Positions 55,702 to 64,000 are shown, numbered from the stretch's first letter. The stretch: 64,000 bases of DNA from Pseudomonas gingeri (GCF_013386165.1 NZ_JACAOS010000021.1:124768-188767); one strand, 5' to 3'. The notes: a model not told the origin generated them from the sequence alone. Numbers and translations are program-made.

Positions 55702-57174
55702 TTGATAGTTTCAGACACTCCCAAGCCGGGTGCGGATTCGTCCGCACCCCAGGACACGACTCAACCGTTACCCGACAAGGGGCGCAAACACTCGGACTTT
55801 GCCTACCAGGCGGTCTACCGTTATCTGGTCAGCCTGATCAGCGAAGTCGAGACCGATGCCCGGGTCAAGCTGCCGTCCCTGCGTCAGTTGGCCGAGCGCC
55901 TGAATGTTTCGATCTCGACCATCCAGTACGCCTATTCCCTCCTGGAAAAGGAGGGCCGGGTGTACTCGCTCGCCAAATCAGGGTACTACGCGCTACCGGT
56001 CTCGGGCGCGTCGTTCGTCAGTGGCAGCGCCGATGTGCTGGAGCGTTTGTATGTGCATTCGCGACGTCCCGGCACCTTGGTGCTGAGCAGTGATGAACCG
56101 GCGCTGCTGTTGTCGCTGGACAACCCGCTGCTGTTGCTCGAGCGTGAGCTGGTGCGCCAGTACCCGCGCCAGCAGGCGCCACAGTTCCAGCCATTTGGCG
56201 AGTTGGAGCTGCGCACTGCCCTGGCCGTGCGCTACACCACCTCGGCCCAGCGTTATTGGCATGCCGACGATGTCTATATCGGTGCGGACCTGCGCAGCGT
56301 TCTGGAAACCCTGATGGCCGCGCTGAGCCTGAAGCAGGCCACGGTGCTGGTGGAGTCGCCTTGCGATTGGGTGATTTTGCGGCTGTTGCAGGCGGGCGGC
56401 GTCAATATCGTTGAATTGCCGCTGCTGGACGACGGTGGTTTTGACCTGATGGCCCTGGAGCACCTGCTGCAGAATCAGCCGGTCAAGCTGTTGTTGATGT
56501 CTTCCGGGCTCAGCGTACCCCGGGGCAGCCAGATGCCCCTGGCACAGCGCGAGCATCTGGCGCGGTTGCTCGAGCGTTTCGGCATCTGGTTGCTGGAAAA
56601 CGACAGCCATGGTGAGTTCTCCTTCGAGCCGGGCGGCCCGCGGATGCGCGACCTGGTTGACCCTGATCGCCTGTTGGTGTTTGCCAGCTTCGAGCGGATC
56701 ATGGGGGCCGAGGCGCCGTTCGGTTATCTGCTGTCGCGGCACCTGGGGGCGGAGTTGCAGCGGCATTTCCTGTTGCGTTCGTTCCGCATGTCGCCGACCC
56801 GGCAGAAAGCCATTGCGCGACTTTACAGCAGCGGACGGATCGACCAGCACCTGGCGACCTTGCGCCGTTTGCTGCAAGAACGCATGGCGCATATGAATGG
56901 CCTGTTGCGCGAACGTCTGTCCGAGAGCCTGGTCTTCGTGCCGCCGCAGGGCGGGGCAACGGTGTGGGCGCAGGCGACCCGGCCGGTGGACATGCGCAAG
57001 GTGTTCGAGCGACTGCTGGAGCAGAAGATCGTCATCGCTCCCGGTGAGTTGTTCAGCCTGTATGGCCTGCATCAGCAGCATCTGCGCCTGTGCAGCACCG
57101 CCAATGGCCACCGTCATCTGGACCAGGCCCTGGGCGTACTGGCCGATGCCCTGCGCCTGGAACAGCTCGACTGA
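55702..57174 (+). CDS. MocR/GabR-type regulator with a degenerate PLP site
   Basis: A 490-residue regulator with a GntR winged helix (LPSLRQLAERLNVSISTIQY, about residues 55-80) joined to an aminotransferase fold. Compared with GabR, the PLP-phosphate and pyridine residues are altered: EDDY becomes ENDS, and the Lys that would carry PLP (SFSK) is Arg332 in ASFERIMG. The PG and R of the following loop and the last substrate Arg are also lost. So PLP cannot attach in the usual way. A TTG at 55702 with AGGA 6 bases upstream is the best start; a TTG at 55696 is too close to the site. It probably controls the PP-loop gene. Confidence 0.85.
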   Translation: MIVSDTPKPGADSSAPQDTTQPLPDKGRKHSDFAYQAVYRYLVSLISEVETDARVKLPSLRQLAERLNVSISTIQYAYSLLEKEGRVYSLAKSGYYALPVSGASFVSGSADVLERLYVHSRRPGTLVLSSDEPALLLSLDNPLLLLERELVRQYPRQQAPQFQPFGELELRTALAVRYTTSAQRYWHADDVYIGADLRSVLETLMAALSLKQATVLVESPCDWVILRLLQAGGVNIVELPLLDDGGFDLMALEHLLQNQPVKLLLMSSGLSVPRGSQMPLAQREHLARLLERFGIWLLENDSHGEFSFEPGGPRMRDLVDPDRLLVFASFERIMGAEAPFGYLLSRHLGAELQRHFLLRSFRMSPTRQKAIARLYSSGRIDQHLATLRRLLQERMAHMNGLLRERLSESLVFVPPQGGATVWAQATRPVDMRKVFERLLEQKIVIAPGELFSLYGLHQQHLRLCSTANGHRHLDQALGVLADALRLEQLD

Positions 57175-57266
57175 GACGCCCTTTGTCCGTTTGTATTTGC
57201 CAGGGGCGGGATGGCCTGTTATCTGTATGCATAACCAGCATTCGATAACCGTGGTCCTTCCTGCCT

Positions 57267-58916
57267 GTGACAACCCAGCCTCTCGACGATCCGTTCTACT
57301 ACCTGAACAACTTCCAGCAAGTGCTCGACTGGCTGGCGGTGCGTTATGCCGACCTGCTGGACCCGCAGGAACAGGCGTTCATCAACGATTTCTCCGGTTT
57401 GCCCAAGGCCTCCCGGGCCTTGCTGGTCAGGATGGTGATGCGCAAGGGCGAGCATTTTCGCGCCGGTAAGCTGAACTACGCCGAAATCGGCGACCCCCGG
57501 CAAGCGGCGCTGCCGGGGGTCGCCCTGGGCTGGATACGTGAGGACGCGCCGCTGAGCCTGGCGCAAGTGTTCGCCGTTTTGCAAAAGGCCGAGGTGCTGA
57601 GCAGTTTCAAGGCGGACCTGACTCAGCCCCGGGCCAACAAGCCCGAGCTGTACGCGGAACTGGCCCTGCGCTTCGACGAGAACCGCTCGTTTGGGCAATG
57701 GTGCCCAACTGTTGCCGAGCCGCTCTACAGCCTGCAGGTGATGCCCCTGTGCGACCGCCTGCGGCTGATGTTTTTCGGCAACCTGTACCAGGACTGGTCC
57801 GAATTCGTCTTGGCGGACCTGGGTATTTTTACCTACGAGAAAGTCGAGATCAGTGGCTCTTCCAGGGGCCTGCGCAGCCGCGCCGACCTCGATGGCTACC
57901 TGCATCTGCACGCCGCCCGCGAAGCCCTCGATGCCGGTGAGGAACCCGGTCTGATACAGCAGCAGGTCAATCGGCTGGACACCGACAACCCCTGGTTGGA
58001 GCGACGTCGGGACAAACTGCTGTTCCAGCTCGGACAACAGAGCGAACGCTTGCAGGACTGGCCCGGCGCACTGGCGATCTACAGTGGCTGCGGCCACCCG
58101 CCAGCGCGCCTGCGGCGCATCCGCGTGCTCGAACGCCTGGGTGAGTTCCAGGCGGCCATGGACCTGGCGTCCCAGGCACAGGCCGCGCCCCACGGCGGCG
58201 AAGAACAACAGCAACTGTTGCGCATCTTGCCGCGTCTGCGGCGCAAGCTCGGGCTGGCGGCGATTCCCGCGACAGCGGCGGTGGAGGTGACCCGGCTCGA
58301 TCTGGTGCTGGTCAATGATCCGGCCCTGTCCGTCGAAGAAGGCGTCGTCCGGCACCTGCACGAACCGCAGGCCCCGGTGCACTATGTGGAAAACACCCTG
58401 ATCAACTCGCTGTTCGGCCTGCTGTGCTGGCCGGCGATCTTCGCGCCGCTGCCGGGGGCGTTTTTCCATCCGTTCCAGAGCGGTCCTGCGGACCTGCATG
58501 ACGAAGACTTCCATGCCCGCCGCGCCGAGCTGTTCGCCGAGTGCCTGGCGCAGCTGGAAGACGGTCGCTACCAGGACAGCATCCGCAGCACCTTCAGCGC
58601 CAAATGGGGCCTGCAATCGCCCTTTGTGTTCTGGAGTATCCTGACCCCGACGCTATTGGAGCAGGCCCTCGACTGCCTGCCCGCCGAACATCTGAAACAC
58701 TGGTTCGAACGCCTGCTGCTGGATATCCGCGCCAACCGCGCCGGCATGCCCGACCTGATCCAGTTCTGGCCAGCGCAAAAAAGCTACCGGATGATCGAAG
58801 TCAAAGGCCCCGGTGACCGCTTGCAGGACAACCAACTGCGCTGGCTGGAGTTCTGCCGCCAGCACCAGATGCCGATTGCCGTCTGCTATGTGCAATGGGC
58901 AGTGCAGGCGTCTTGA
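57267..58916 (+). CDS. FAN1-like VRR-NUC structure-specific nuclease
   Basis: A 549-residue protein like Pseudomonas FAN1. The C-terminal PD-(D/E)XK (VRR-NUC) centre is RAGMPDLIQFW, then YRMIEVKGPGDRLQDNQLRW with acids and Lys in place. The N-terminal part has a DNA-binding region, a helical segment and repeats (ALAIYSGCGHPPARLRRIRV). FAN1 cuts 5' flaps and trims interstrand crosslinks. The GTG start has a poor ribosome site. The helicase gene overlaps its end by 22 bases, and the two proteins probably work together in DNA repair. Confidence 0.9.
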   Translation: MTTQPLDDPFYYLNNFQQVLDWLAVRYADLLDPQEQAFINDFSGLPKASRALLVRMVMRKGEHFRAGKLNYAEIGDPRQAALPGVALGWIREDAPLSLAQVFAVLQKAEVLSSFKADLTQPRANKPELYAELALRFDENRSFGQWCPTVAEPLYSLQVMPLCDRLRLMFFGNLYQDWSEFVLADLGIFTYEKVEISGSSRGLRSRADLDGYLHLHAAREALDAGEEPGLIQQQVNRLDTDNPWLERRRDKLLFQLGQQSERLQDWPGALAIYSGCGHPPARLRRIRVLERLGEFQAAMDLASQAQAAPHGGEEQQQLLRILPRLRRKLGLAAIPATAAVEVTRLDLVLVNDPALSVEEGVVRHLHEPQAPVHYVENTLINSLFGLLCWPAIFAPLPGAFFHPFQSGPADLHDEDFHARRAELFAECLAQLEDGRYQDSIRSTFSAKWGLQSPFVFWSILTPTLLEQALDCLPAEHLKHWFERLLLDIRANRAGMPDLIQFWPAQKSYRMIEVKGPGDRLQDNQLRWLEFCRQHQMPIAVCYVQWAVQAS

Positions 58917-61162
58917 CCTACCGCGTTGCCGTGCGCGCCTTGTGCGAGTTCACCGCCAAGGTCGGCGACCTGGACCTGCGCTTCACGCCGTCGCCGACGG
59001 CGCAGGAGGGCATGCTCGGACATCGTACCGTGGCGTCGCGGCGTGCCGAGGGTTACCAGGCGGAACTGGCGGTGGAAGGCCATTACCGCCAGCTCAAGGT
59101 CCAGGGCCGGGCGGATGGCTATGATCCCGGGCAAAACCTGCTGGAGGAAATCAAGACCTATCGTGGCGACCTGGCCACACAGCCGGCCAATCACCGGCAA
59201 CTGCACTGGGCCCAGGCGCGGATCTACGCCTGGCTGGTCTGCCAGCAGTTGCAACTGTCGGCAATGAACCTGGCGCTGGTCTACTTCGATATCGTCAGCG
59301 AAAAGGAAACCGTGCTGCGGGAAACCTGGAGCGCCGCGGATCTTGAAGCGTTCTTCGGGCAACAGTGCGAACGTTTCCTGCACTGGGCCGAACAGGAGGC
59401 CGGTCATCGCCAGGCCCGTGACCAGGCGGCCCGGGACCTGGCCTTTCCCCACGGCGATTTTCGTCCCGGTCAACGGACCCTGGCCGAAACGGTGTACAAG
59501 GCCGTCAGTACCGGGCGTTGCCTGATGGCCCAGGCGCCGACCGGCATCGGCAAGACCCTCGGCACACTGTTCCCGATGCTCAAGGCCCTGGCCCCGCAGC
59601 AACTGGACAAGGTGTTCTTCCTCACCGCCAAGACCCCGGGCCGTCAGTTGGCCCTGGATGCGGCGCAGGTCCTCTACGAACACTCACCCGAGTTGCCGCT
59701 GCGGGTGTTGGAGTTGGTCGCCCGGGATAAGGCCTGTGAACACCCGGACAAGGCCTGTCACGGTGAGTCCTGCCCCCTGGCTCGAGGTTTTTATGATCGT
59801 TTGCCCGCCGCGCGGCAGGCGGCGGTGGCTGTGCCGTTGCTCAACCAGCAGGCGCTGCGCACGATTGCCCTGGCCCACGGGATCTGCCCCTATTACCTGA
59901 GCCAGGAAATGGCCCGCTGGAGCGATTGGGTGGTGGCCGACTACAACTACTACTTCGATTTCAGCGCGTTGTTGTTCGGGCTGGCCCAGGCCAACCAGTG
60001 GCGGGTGGCGACGCTGGTGGACGAAGCCCACAATCTGGTGGAGCGCGGGCGCCAGATGTACAGCGCGAGCCTCGACCAGCAGGTGCTGAACAGCGTCCGG
60101 CACAACCTGCCCGAGGCCCTGAAAAAGTCGTTCCAGCGCTTGAGCCGTGAATGGAATGCCTTGCACAAGGAACAGCTCAGCCCTTATCAGGCTTACGCGC
60201 AGGCGCCGGCCAAGCTGCTGAATGCCATTGGCCTGTGCGTGTCGGCCATCGGCGACTACCTCAATGAGCATCCGCAAGGCGTCGATGGCGAACTTCAGGG
60301 TTTCTACTTCGAGCTTTTGCAGTTTTCCCGGGTGGGTGAACTGTTCGACGAGCATTACCTGTTCGACATCAGCCTACGGGAAAGCGGCCAGCGCCGTAGC
60401 TCGCAGCTGTGCCTACGGAATGTGGTGCCGGCCGGTTTCCTCCGTCCCCGACTGACGGCGTCCCGCAGCAGCGTGTTGTTTTCCGCGACCTTGAGTCCCC
60501 GGCACTACTACAGCGACCTCCTGGGCCTGCCGCCGGACACCGCGTGGATCGATGTCGAGTCGCCGTTCAAGCGCGAGCAACTGGACCTGCGGATCATCAG
60601 CCAGATTTCCACCCGCTACGTCCATCGGCAGGCCTCGTTGGCGCCCATTGTCGAGCTGATGGCCGAACAGTTCGCCGAGCGCCCCGGCAACTACCTGGCC
60701 TTCTTCAGCAGCTTCGACTATCTGCAGCAAGTGGTGCAGTTGCTGGCCGAGACCCATCCGTACATCCCGCTCTGGCAGCAATCGCGACGCATGGAGGAAA
60801 GCCAGCGCCAGGCTTTTCTCGAGCAGTTCACCGAGCACAGCCAGGGCATCGGTTTTGCCGTCCTCGGCGGGGCTTTTGGCGAGGGCATCGACTTGCCCGG
60901 CCAGCGCTTGATCGGTGCGTTTATCGCGACCCTGGGGTTGCCGCAACTGAACCCGGTCAACGAACAGATCAAGCAACGCATGGCCGCGCTGTTCGGCGCA
61001 GGGTACGACTACACCTACCTGTTTCCGGGCGTGCAGAAAGTCGTGCAGGCGGCGGGCCGGGTGATTCGCAGCGAGCAGGATCGCGGTGTGGTGATGTTGA
61101 TCGATGATCGTTTTGCCGAAGCCGGGGTTCGGCAGTTATTGCCGCGTTGGTGGCAGGCCTGA
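58895..61162 (+). CDS. DinG/XPD-type helicase with N-terminal nuclease-like domain
   Basis: A 755-residue SF2 helicase. Residues about 1-150 resemble a RecB/Cas4-type nuclease (GRADGYDPGQNLLEEIKTYR, with D and E-x-K). Helicase motifs are APTGIGKTLGT (I), VDEAHNL (II), SVLFSATLSP (III), GFAVLGGAFGEGIDLPG (V) and QAAGRVIRSEQDRG (VI). Four Cys between motifs I and II (CEHPDKACHGESC, then GIC) fit an Fe-S cluster as in XPD and DinG. It overlaps the FAN1 gene by 22 bases; the ATG is weakly supported and a TTG at 58913 is possible. Its likely role is to unwind damaged DNA. Confidence 0.9.
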   Translation: MGSAGVLTYRVAVRALCEFTAKVGDLDLRFTPSPTAQEGMLGHRTVASRRAEGYQAELAVEGHYRQLKVQGRADGYDPGQNLLEEIKTYRGDLATQPANHRQLHWAQARIYAWLVCQQLQLSAMNLALVYFDIVSEKETVLRETWSAADLEAFFGQQCERFLHWAEQEAGHRQARDQAARDLAFPHGDFRPGQRTLAETVYKAVSTGRCLMAQAPTGIGKTLGTLFPMLKALAPQQLDKVFFLTAKTPGRQLALDAAQVLYEHSPELPLRVLELVARDKACEHPDKACHGESCPLARGFYDRLPAARQAAVAVPLLNQQALRTIALAHGICPYYLSQEMARWSDWVVADYNYYFDFSALLFGLAQANQWRVATLVDEAHNLVERGRQMYSASLDQQVLNSVRHNLPEALKKSFQRLSREWNALHKEQLSPYQAYAQAPAKLLNAIGLCVSAIGDYLNEHPQGVDGELQGFYFELLQFSRVGELFDEHYLFDISLRESGQRRSSQLCLRNVVPAGFLRPRLTASRSSVLFSATLSPRHYYSDLLGLPPDTAWIDVESPFKREQLDLRIISQISTRYVHRQASLAPIVELMAEQFAERPGNYLAFFSSFDYLQQVVQLLAETHPYIPLWQQSRRMEESQRQAFLEQFTEHSQGIGFAVLGGAFGEGIDLPGQRLIGAFIATLGLPQLNPVNEQIKQRMAALFGAGYDYTYLFPGVQKVVQAAGRVIRSEQDRGVVMLIDDRFAEAGVRQLLPRWWQA

Positions 61163-61225
61163 TAACTGTATGGCCCTTTGGGCGTGTCGCTGGAGAGCCC
61201 ATTCCAGTTGCTCGCCATGCAACCT

Positions 61226-61738
61226 TCATTTAGTCCCGCCGCGGTGGGGCACCGGTAACCTTTTTTTCAAGGATGCGCCCACTCGTGTATAGGTCGTATT
61301 CAGAATTTCAAAGCGCCGGTGCGTAAAAGTATCTCCTGGCCGCGGAAAACTCACCCATAGGCCCAGCATGCCGGCACTCAGAAACGGCCCTTCATATTTT
61401 TTAGTCGCATGCGCAAAATTACCTCTTCCGGTCACCCACAAATCGATGACAGCCTCTTCAGAGCCGGCGTCGACCTGCTCGTAGCCTTGTGCCTCACACC
61501 ATGCAACGGCGTCTTCGATTCTGTGTCTCCATTCATGCGCGTCCCAGGCTTCATTCAGCTTGCCGACTGAATAATGGATGCAATCCTCATTGTCCCTTCC
61601 GCCTTCACGTATGAACCAGCAGTTCTCGCGACGCAGATTCGGAAAACCATCGACACCCGTTACCAACTCATCAAACTCCGCTTCCGTGTACCGCCGTGGA
61701 GGAACAGTCGGTATACGATTCACTTCAAAGAAAGGCAT
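61226..61738 (-). CDS. Hypothetical protein, 170 aa
   Basis: A 170-residue soluble protein with no signal peptide and no family I recognise. Trp and Cys residues are frequent (NCWFIREGGRDNEDCIHYSV, AWDAHEWRHRIEDAVAWCEA) and the C-terminus is a beta-rich LGLWVSFPRPGDTFTHRRFE. Codon use is lower in GC than in the DNA repair genes next to it, suggesting an acquired gene. Composition is compatible with an immunity protein of a polymorphic toxin, but no toxin is adjacent. It is convergent with the helicase. Confidence 0.65.
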   Translation of the reverse strand: MPFFEVNRIPTVPPRRYTEAEFDELVTGVDGFPNLRRENCWFIREGGRDNEDCIHYSVGKLNEAWDAHEWRHRIEDAVAWCEAQGYEQVDAGSEEAVIDLWVTGRGNFAHATKKYEGPFLSAGMLGLWVSFPRPGDTFTHRRFEILNTTYTRVGASLKKRLPVPHRGGTK

Positions 61739-61846
61739 GCTGATCTCGGTTAGTTAAATTCTATGGGCCGACACGTTGTATACGGAAAAGAACCTTTATA
61801 AACCAGGCGCTCTGCTACGTTAGCTTCACGCTCACTGCTGGCGAGC

Positions 61847-62734
61847 TTAACTGGCCGGCAATTCCGGTTCTGGATCATGGGGCATACAGATACGATACTT
61901 GTTGAACGCGTCGATTATTTTGATGGCAGCGTCTACGGGGCTCTCGGTGCTGGAGAACGCCAGCGTCTTGTTCAATAAATCGGCCCCTGCCGGAGTGGAG
62001 CTGGCCGGGTAGATGTATTTTATTGCATCGGCGGTTTTGAACGAGTTGTCTTTTATTGAAGACCTAACCGTTTCTTGCAATAGCTCGGCATCGGCCTTGG
62101 TTGTGGTCGCTAGTTTTTCCAGAATTTGCTGGGCACTGGCAGCGTCTTTTTCATAATTTTTTTTAGCGGCATCCTGAATCAGATAGTTGGACAATCCCTG
62201 GGTTTTGATACTTTCTATTTCTGCCGTTTCATTTGCAAAGTTGCGTGCGGCTCTTATACTTTTAAGTTTGTTATCAAACGCAGTTACTTTTTCACGAAAT
62301 AAATGGGCCCCCTCTGCAGGCGTTTTTCCGTTTTCCATGATGTGTATTTGTGTAATGGCGCAGCGTAGCTTTTTTCTCGCGTCCGTCGATACCTTTACCT
62401 GTTCGTCATAGTTTCCCCAAGCCTTGAGTCCGACTGACGAAGCAATGATCGCACCCGCAGACTTGTAGAGATCCGAATGCGCGCCGATAGCGAGGCCGAC
62501 GGCGCCTGTCGCCGCGCCACCCAGGGCAACGATGTCCAAGGTGGAGGTATTCAGTTCGGCGCCGTTGATGTAGGTGCGCAAACTTTTGTCCAGTTTGATG
62601 AGTGGACATGCCGCCGATGATTTGCTTGGGTCACATTCCAGTGAGGCTGCCTCTGGAGGACGGAAGTTTTGAGTCGAGCATCCGATCAGCATCGCGATGG
62701 AGAAGCTGAGCAACGCAACCGGTAACACGTCCAT
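61847..62734 (-). CDS. Putative lipoprotein, 295 aa
   Basis: A 295-residue protein with an N-terminal signal whose lipobox MLIGC places the lipidated Cys at residue 19. The mature part is helical: a Gly/Ala-rich hydrophobic stretch (residues 66-95, VALGGAATGAVGLAIGAHS) that could enter a membrane, then coiled-coil-like helices up to the end. Two Cys in CDPSKSSAACP may be a disulfide. AT content is higher than in the neighbouring genes, so it may be accessory DNA. Function unknown; it could be a toxin or secretion-associated lipoprotein. Confidence 0.75.
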   Translation of the reverse strand: MDVLPVALLSFSIAMLIGCSTQNFRPPEAASLECDPSKSSAACPLIKLDKSLRTYINGAELNTSTLDIVALGGAATGAVGLAIGAHSDLYKSAGAIIASSVGLKAWGNYDEQVKVSTDARKKLRCAITQIHIMENGKTPAEGAHLFREKVTAFDNKLKSIRAARNFANETAEIESIKTQGLSNYLIQDAAKKNYEKDAASAQQILEKLATTTKADAELLQETVRSSIKDNSFKTADAIKYIYPASSTPAGADLLNKTLAFSSTESPVDAAIKIIDAFNKYRICMPHDPEPELPAS

Positions 62735-62874
62735 AGGAAATCCCTGTCTGAGGATGAAGGCGCTTTGATATTAGCCGGCTTTTTGGGTTTCGTGTGTTCG
62801 TGTCGCGCGGGGACACGTGGCTGGTCGCGGGGCAGGCGAGTGGAGCCGCCGTCGCCTTTAAGCCCCCACTCAAC

Positions 62875-62903
62875 CTTTCATCAAACCTTCATCAAACGGT
62901 TAT
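62875..62903 (+). promoter_or_regulatory. Pho box upstream of phnC
   Basis: Two direct repeats, CTTTCAT (62875-62881) and CCTTCAT (62886-62892), are followed by CAAA, giving an 11-base period, and a third partial repeat CGGTTAT (62897-62903). This is the arrangement of the PhoB-binding site (CTGTCAT-N4-CTGTCAT). It ends about 100 bases before the phnC start, so phosphonate uptake genes are likely induced by phosphate limitation. Confidence 0.78.
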
Positions 62904-63005
62904 TCCCACGTTTTGTTCAGGTCATCTACCTGACACTCCACCTGCCTAGAGTCGGTTGAACTCAAACGTGGCCAGGGACGGCTGCTCAACCTGATAGAGC
63001 AGCCC

Positions 63006-63839
63006 ATGCATCCAGCGATCCGTGTCGAACACCTGAACAAGACCTTTGCGCGAAAGACCGCCCTGGTCGACCTCGACCTCACCATCGCGGTGGGTGAGAT
63101 GGTTGCCTTGATCGGCGCTTCCGGCTCCGGCAAGTCCACTTTGTTGCGTCATCTCACGGGCCTCGCCTGTTGCGATAAAAGCAATGGCGGCAGCGTTCAG
63201 GTACTCGGTCGCGATGTGCAGGTCTCCGGACGTTTGAACGGCAAGGTGCGGCGTTTGCGCGCCGATATCGGCTACATCTTCCAGCAGTTCAACCTGGTCA
63301 ACCGTATCAGCGTGCTCGACAACGTGCTGCTCGGTTGCCTGGGCCGCATGCCGCGCTGGCGTGGCAGCCTCGGCCTGTTCAATGCCGAGGAAAAACACTT
63401 CGCCATGGAGTCCCTGGCCCGTGTCGGTCTCGCCGATCTCGCCGGGCAGCGCGCCTCTACCTTGTCCGGCGGCCAGCAGCAGCGGGTGGCGATTGCCCGG
63501 GCATTGACCCAGCGCGCCGAGGTGATCCTGGCCGACGAGCCCATCGCCTCCCTTGACCCGGAGTCGGCGCGCAAGGTCATGGAGATCCTCGCCGATATCA
63601 ACCGCCGCGATGGCAAGACCGTGGTCGTCACCCTGCATCAGGTCGATTACGCCATGCGTTATTGCCCCCGAGCCGTGGCGCTGAAAGGTGGGCGGATTCA
63701 TTACGACGGTCAGGCCTGCGACCTCAGCAGCCAGTTCCTCAATGATTTGTACGGTGCCGACCTCGACACCAGTCTGATGTTTTCCGACCAGAGCCGCCGC
63801 ACCGAAGCCACGCCTCGGCTGGCACTGGCGAGCTTCTGA
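63006..63839 (+). CDS. phnC: Phosphonate ABC transporter ATP-binding protein
   Basis: A 277-residue ABC ATPase of the PhnC subfamily. Motifs: Walker A GASGSGKST, Q-loop IFQQFNLV, signature LSGGQQQR, Walker B VILADEPIASLDP and the switch His in VVTLHQVDYA. It powers uptake of phosphonates (such as aminoethylphosphonate) with PhnD and PhnE. It opens an operon that continues past the right edge with phnD. The Pho box upstream gives likely control by PhoB. Confidence 0.94.
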   Translation: MHPAIRVEHLNKTFARKTALVDLDLTIAVGEMVALIGASGSGKSTLLRHLTGLACCDKSNGGSVQVLGRDVQVSGRLNGKVRRLRADIGYIFQQFNLVNRISVLDNVLLGCLGRMPRWRGSLGLFNAEEKHFAMESLARVGLADLAGQRASTLSGGQQQRVAIARALTQRAEVILADEPIASLDPESARKVMEILADINRRDGKTVVVTLHQVDYAMRYCPRAVALKGGRIHYDGQACDLSSQFLNDLYGADLDTSLMFSDQSRRTEATPRLALASF

Positions 63840-63884
63840 CGAGCCCCATTCCCCCGGCAGTATTCCACCCACAGGAATCCTTCA

Positions 63885-64000
63885 ATGTTCAACCGTATCC
63901 ATCATGTGTGTCTGTCCGCCGTCTTGTTGGCCGGCGGTGTCCTGGGCAACGCCCAGGCCGCCGACAAGGTCATCAACTTCGGGATCATGTCCACCGAGTC
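63885..64000 (+). CDS. phnD: Phosphonate substrate-binding protein, 5' part
   Basis: The first 38 codons of a gene cut by the window edge. They encode a signal peptide (MFNRIHHVCLSAVLLAGGVL, ending GNAQA) and the start of the mature protein, DKVINFGIMSTE, which matches periplasmic phosphonate binding proteins. AGGA lies upstream of the ATG. Position directly after phnC supports the identity. Confidence 0.86.
   Translation, partial: MFNRIHHVCLSAVLLAGGVLGNAQAADKVINFGIMSTE

Overview
The window looks like chromosomal DNA of a plant- or soil-associated fluorescent pseudomonad (Pseudomonas fluorescens group). The reasons are high GC content, Pseudomonas-type REP/REPIN palindromes in intergenic gaps, a MexEF-OprN efflux locus with its MexT regulator, a Pseudomonas-style cysI/DUF934 pair, a cis/trans fatty acid isomerase, and many two-component proteins. 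The ends cut an MCP gene (left) and phnD (right). No rRNA, tRNA, CRISPR array, insertion sequence or phage was seen.

1-9.6 kb: chemoreceptor C-terminus, small unknown genes, an orphan betaine-type binding protein, a leftward set (Gfo/Idh/MocA oxidoreductase, SDR, ACAD10-like phosphotransferase, SCP2 protein, histidine phosphatase) and the inner-membrane protease SohB. 9.8-14.6 kb: one giant gene for a 1614-residue LRR protein with a C-terminal NEL (IpaH/SspH-type) E3 ubiquitin ligase domain, probably a secreted effector. 14.7-27.5 kb: mostly housekeeping metabolism, namely sulfite reductase, a periplasmic sugar-type binding protein, cobalamin-dependent methionine synthase MetH, Cti, NfuA, a Nudix hydrolase, and CobM and CobE of cobalamin synthesis.

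27.5-37.9 kb: a dense signalling island. A CHASE3-GAF hybrid kinase with three receiver domains, a CheR, a stand-alone CheB catalytic domain and a REC-kinase overlap end to end, followed by a single-domain response regulator. Facing them is a KaiC-like double ATPase translationally coupled to a hybrid kinase. There is no MCP, CheA, CheW, KaiA or KaiB. 38-44.5 kb: a TPR protein, a bestrophin-family channel, an unusual PTS EIIC-EAL fusion, and a two-gene operon of secreted repeat proteins closed by a good terminator.

44.5-53.6 kb: mexE-mexF-oprN, mexT and a mexS-like oxidoreductase, with a chimeric ORF and an esterase remnant wedged between mexT and mexE. 54.2-57.2 kb: an unrecognised pair, a PP-loop ATPase with a CxxC motif and a MocR-type regulator whose PLP-binding residues are all replaced. 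57.3-61.2 kb: a FAN1-like nuclease overlapping a nuclease-helicase fusion, probably a DNA repair pair. 61.2-64 kb: two unknown genes that look accessory, then phnC-phnD behind a clear Pho box, so phosphonate uptake is probably controlled by PhoB.

The best candidates for poorly described biology are the PP-loop/PLP-dead MocR pair, the KaiC plus CheR/CheB relay island, the EIIC-EAL fusion, and the giant NEL protein.
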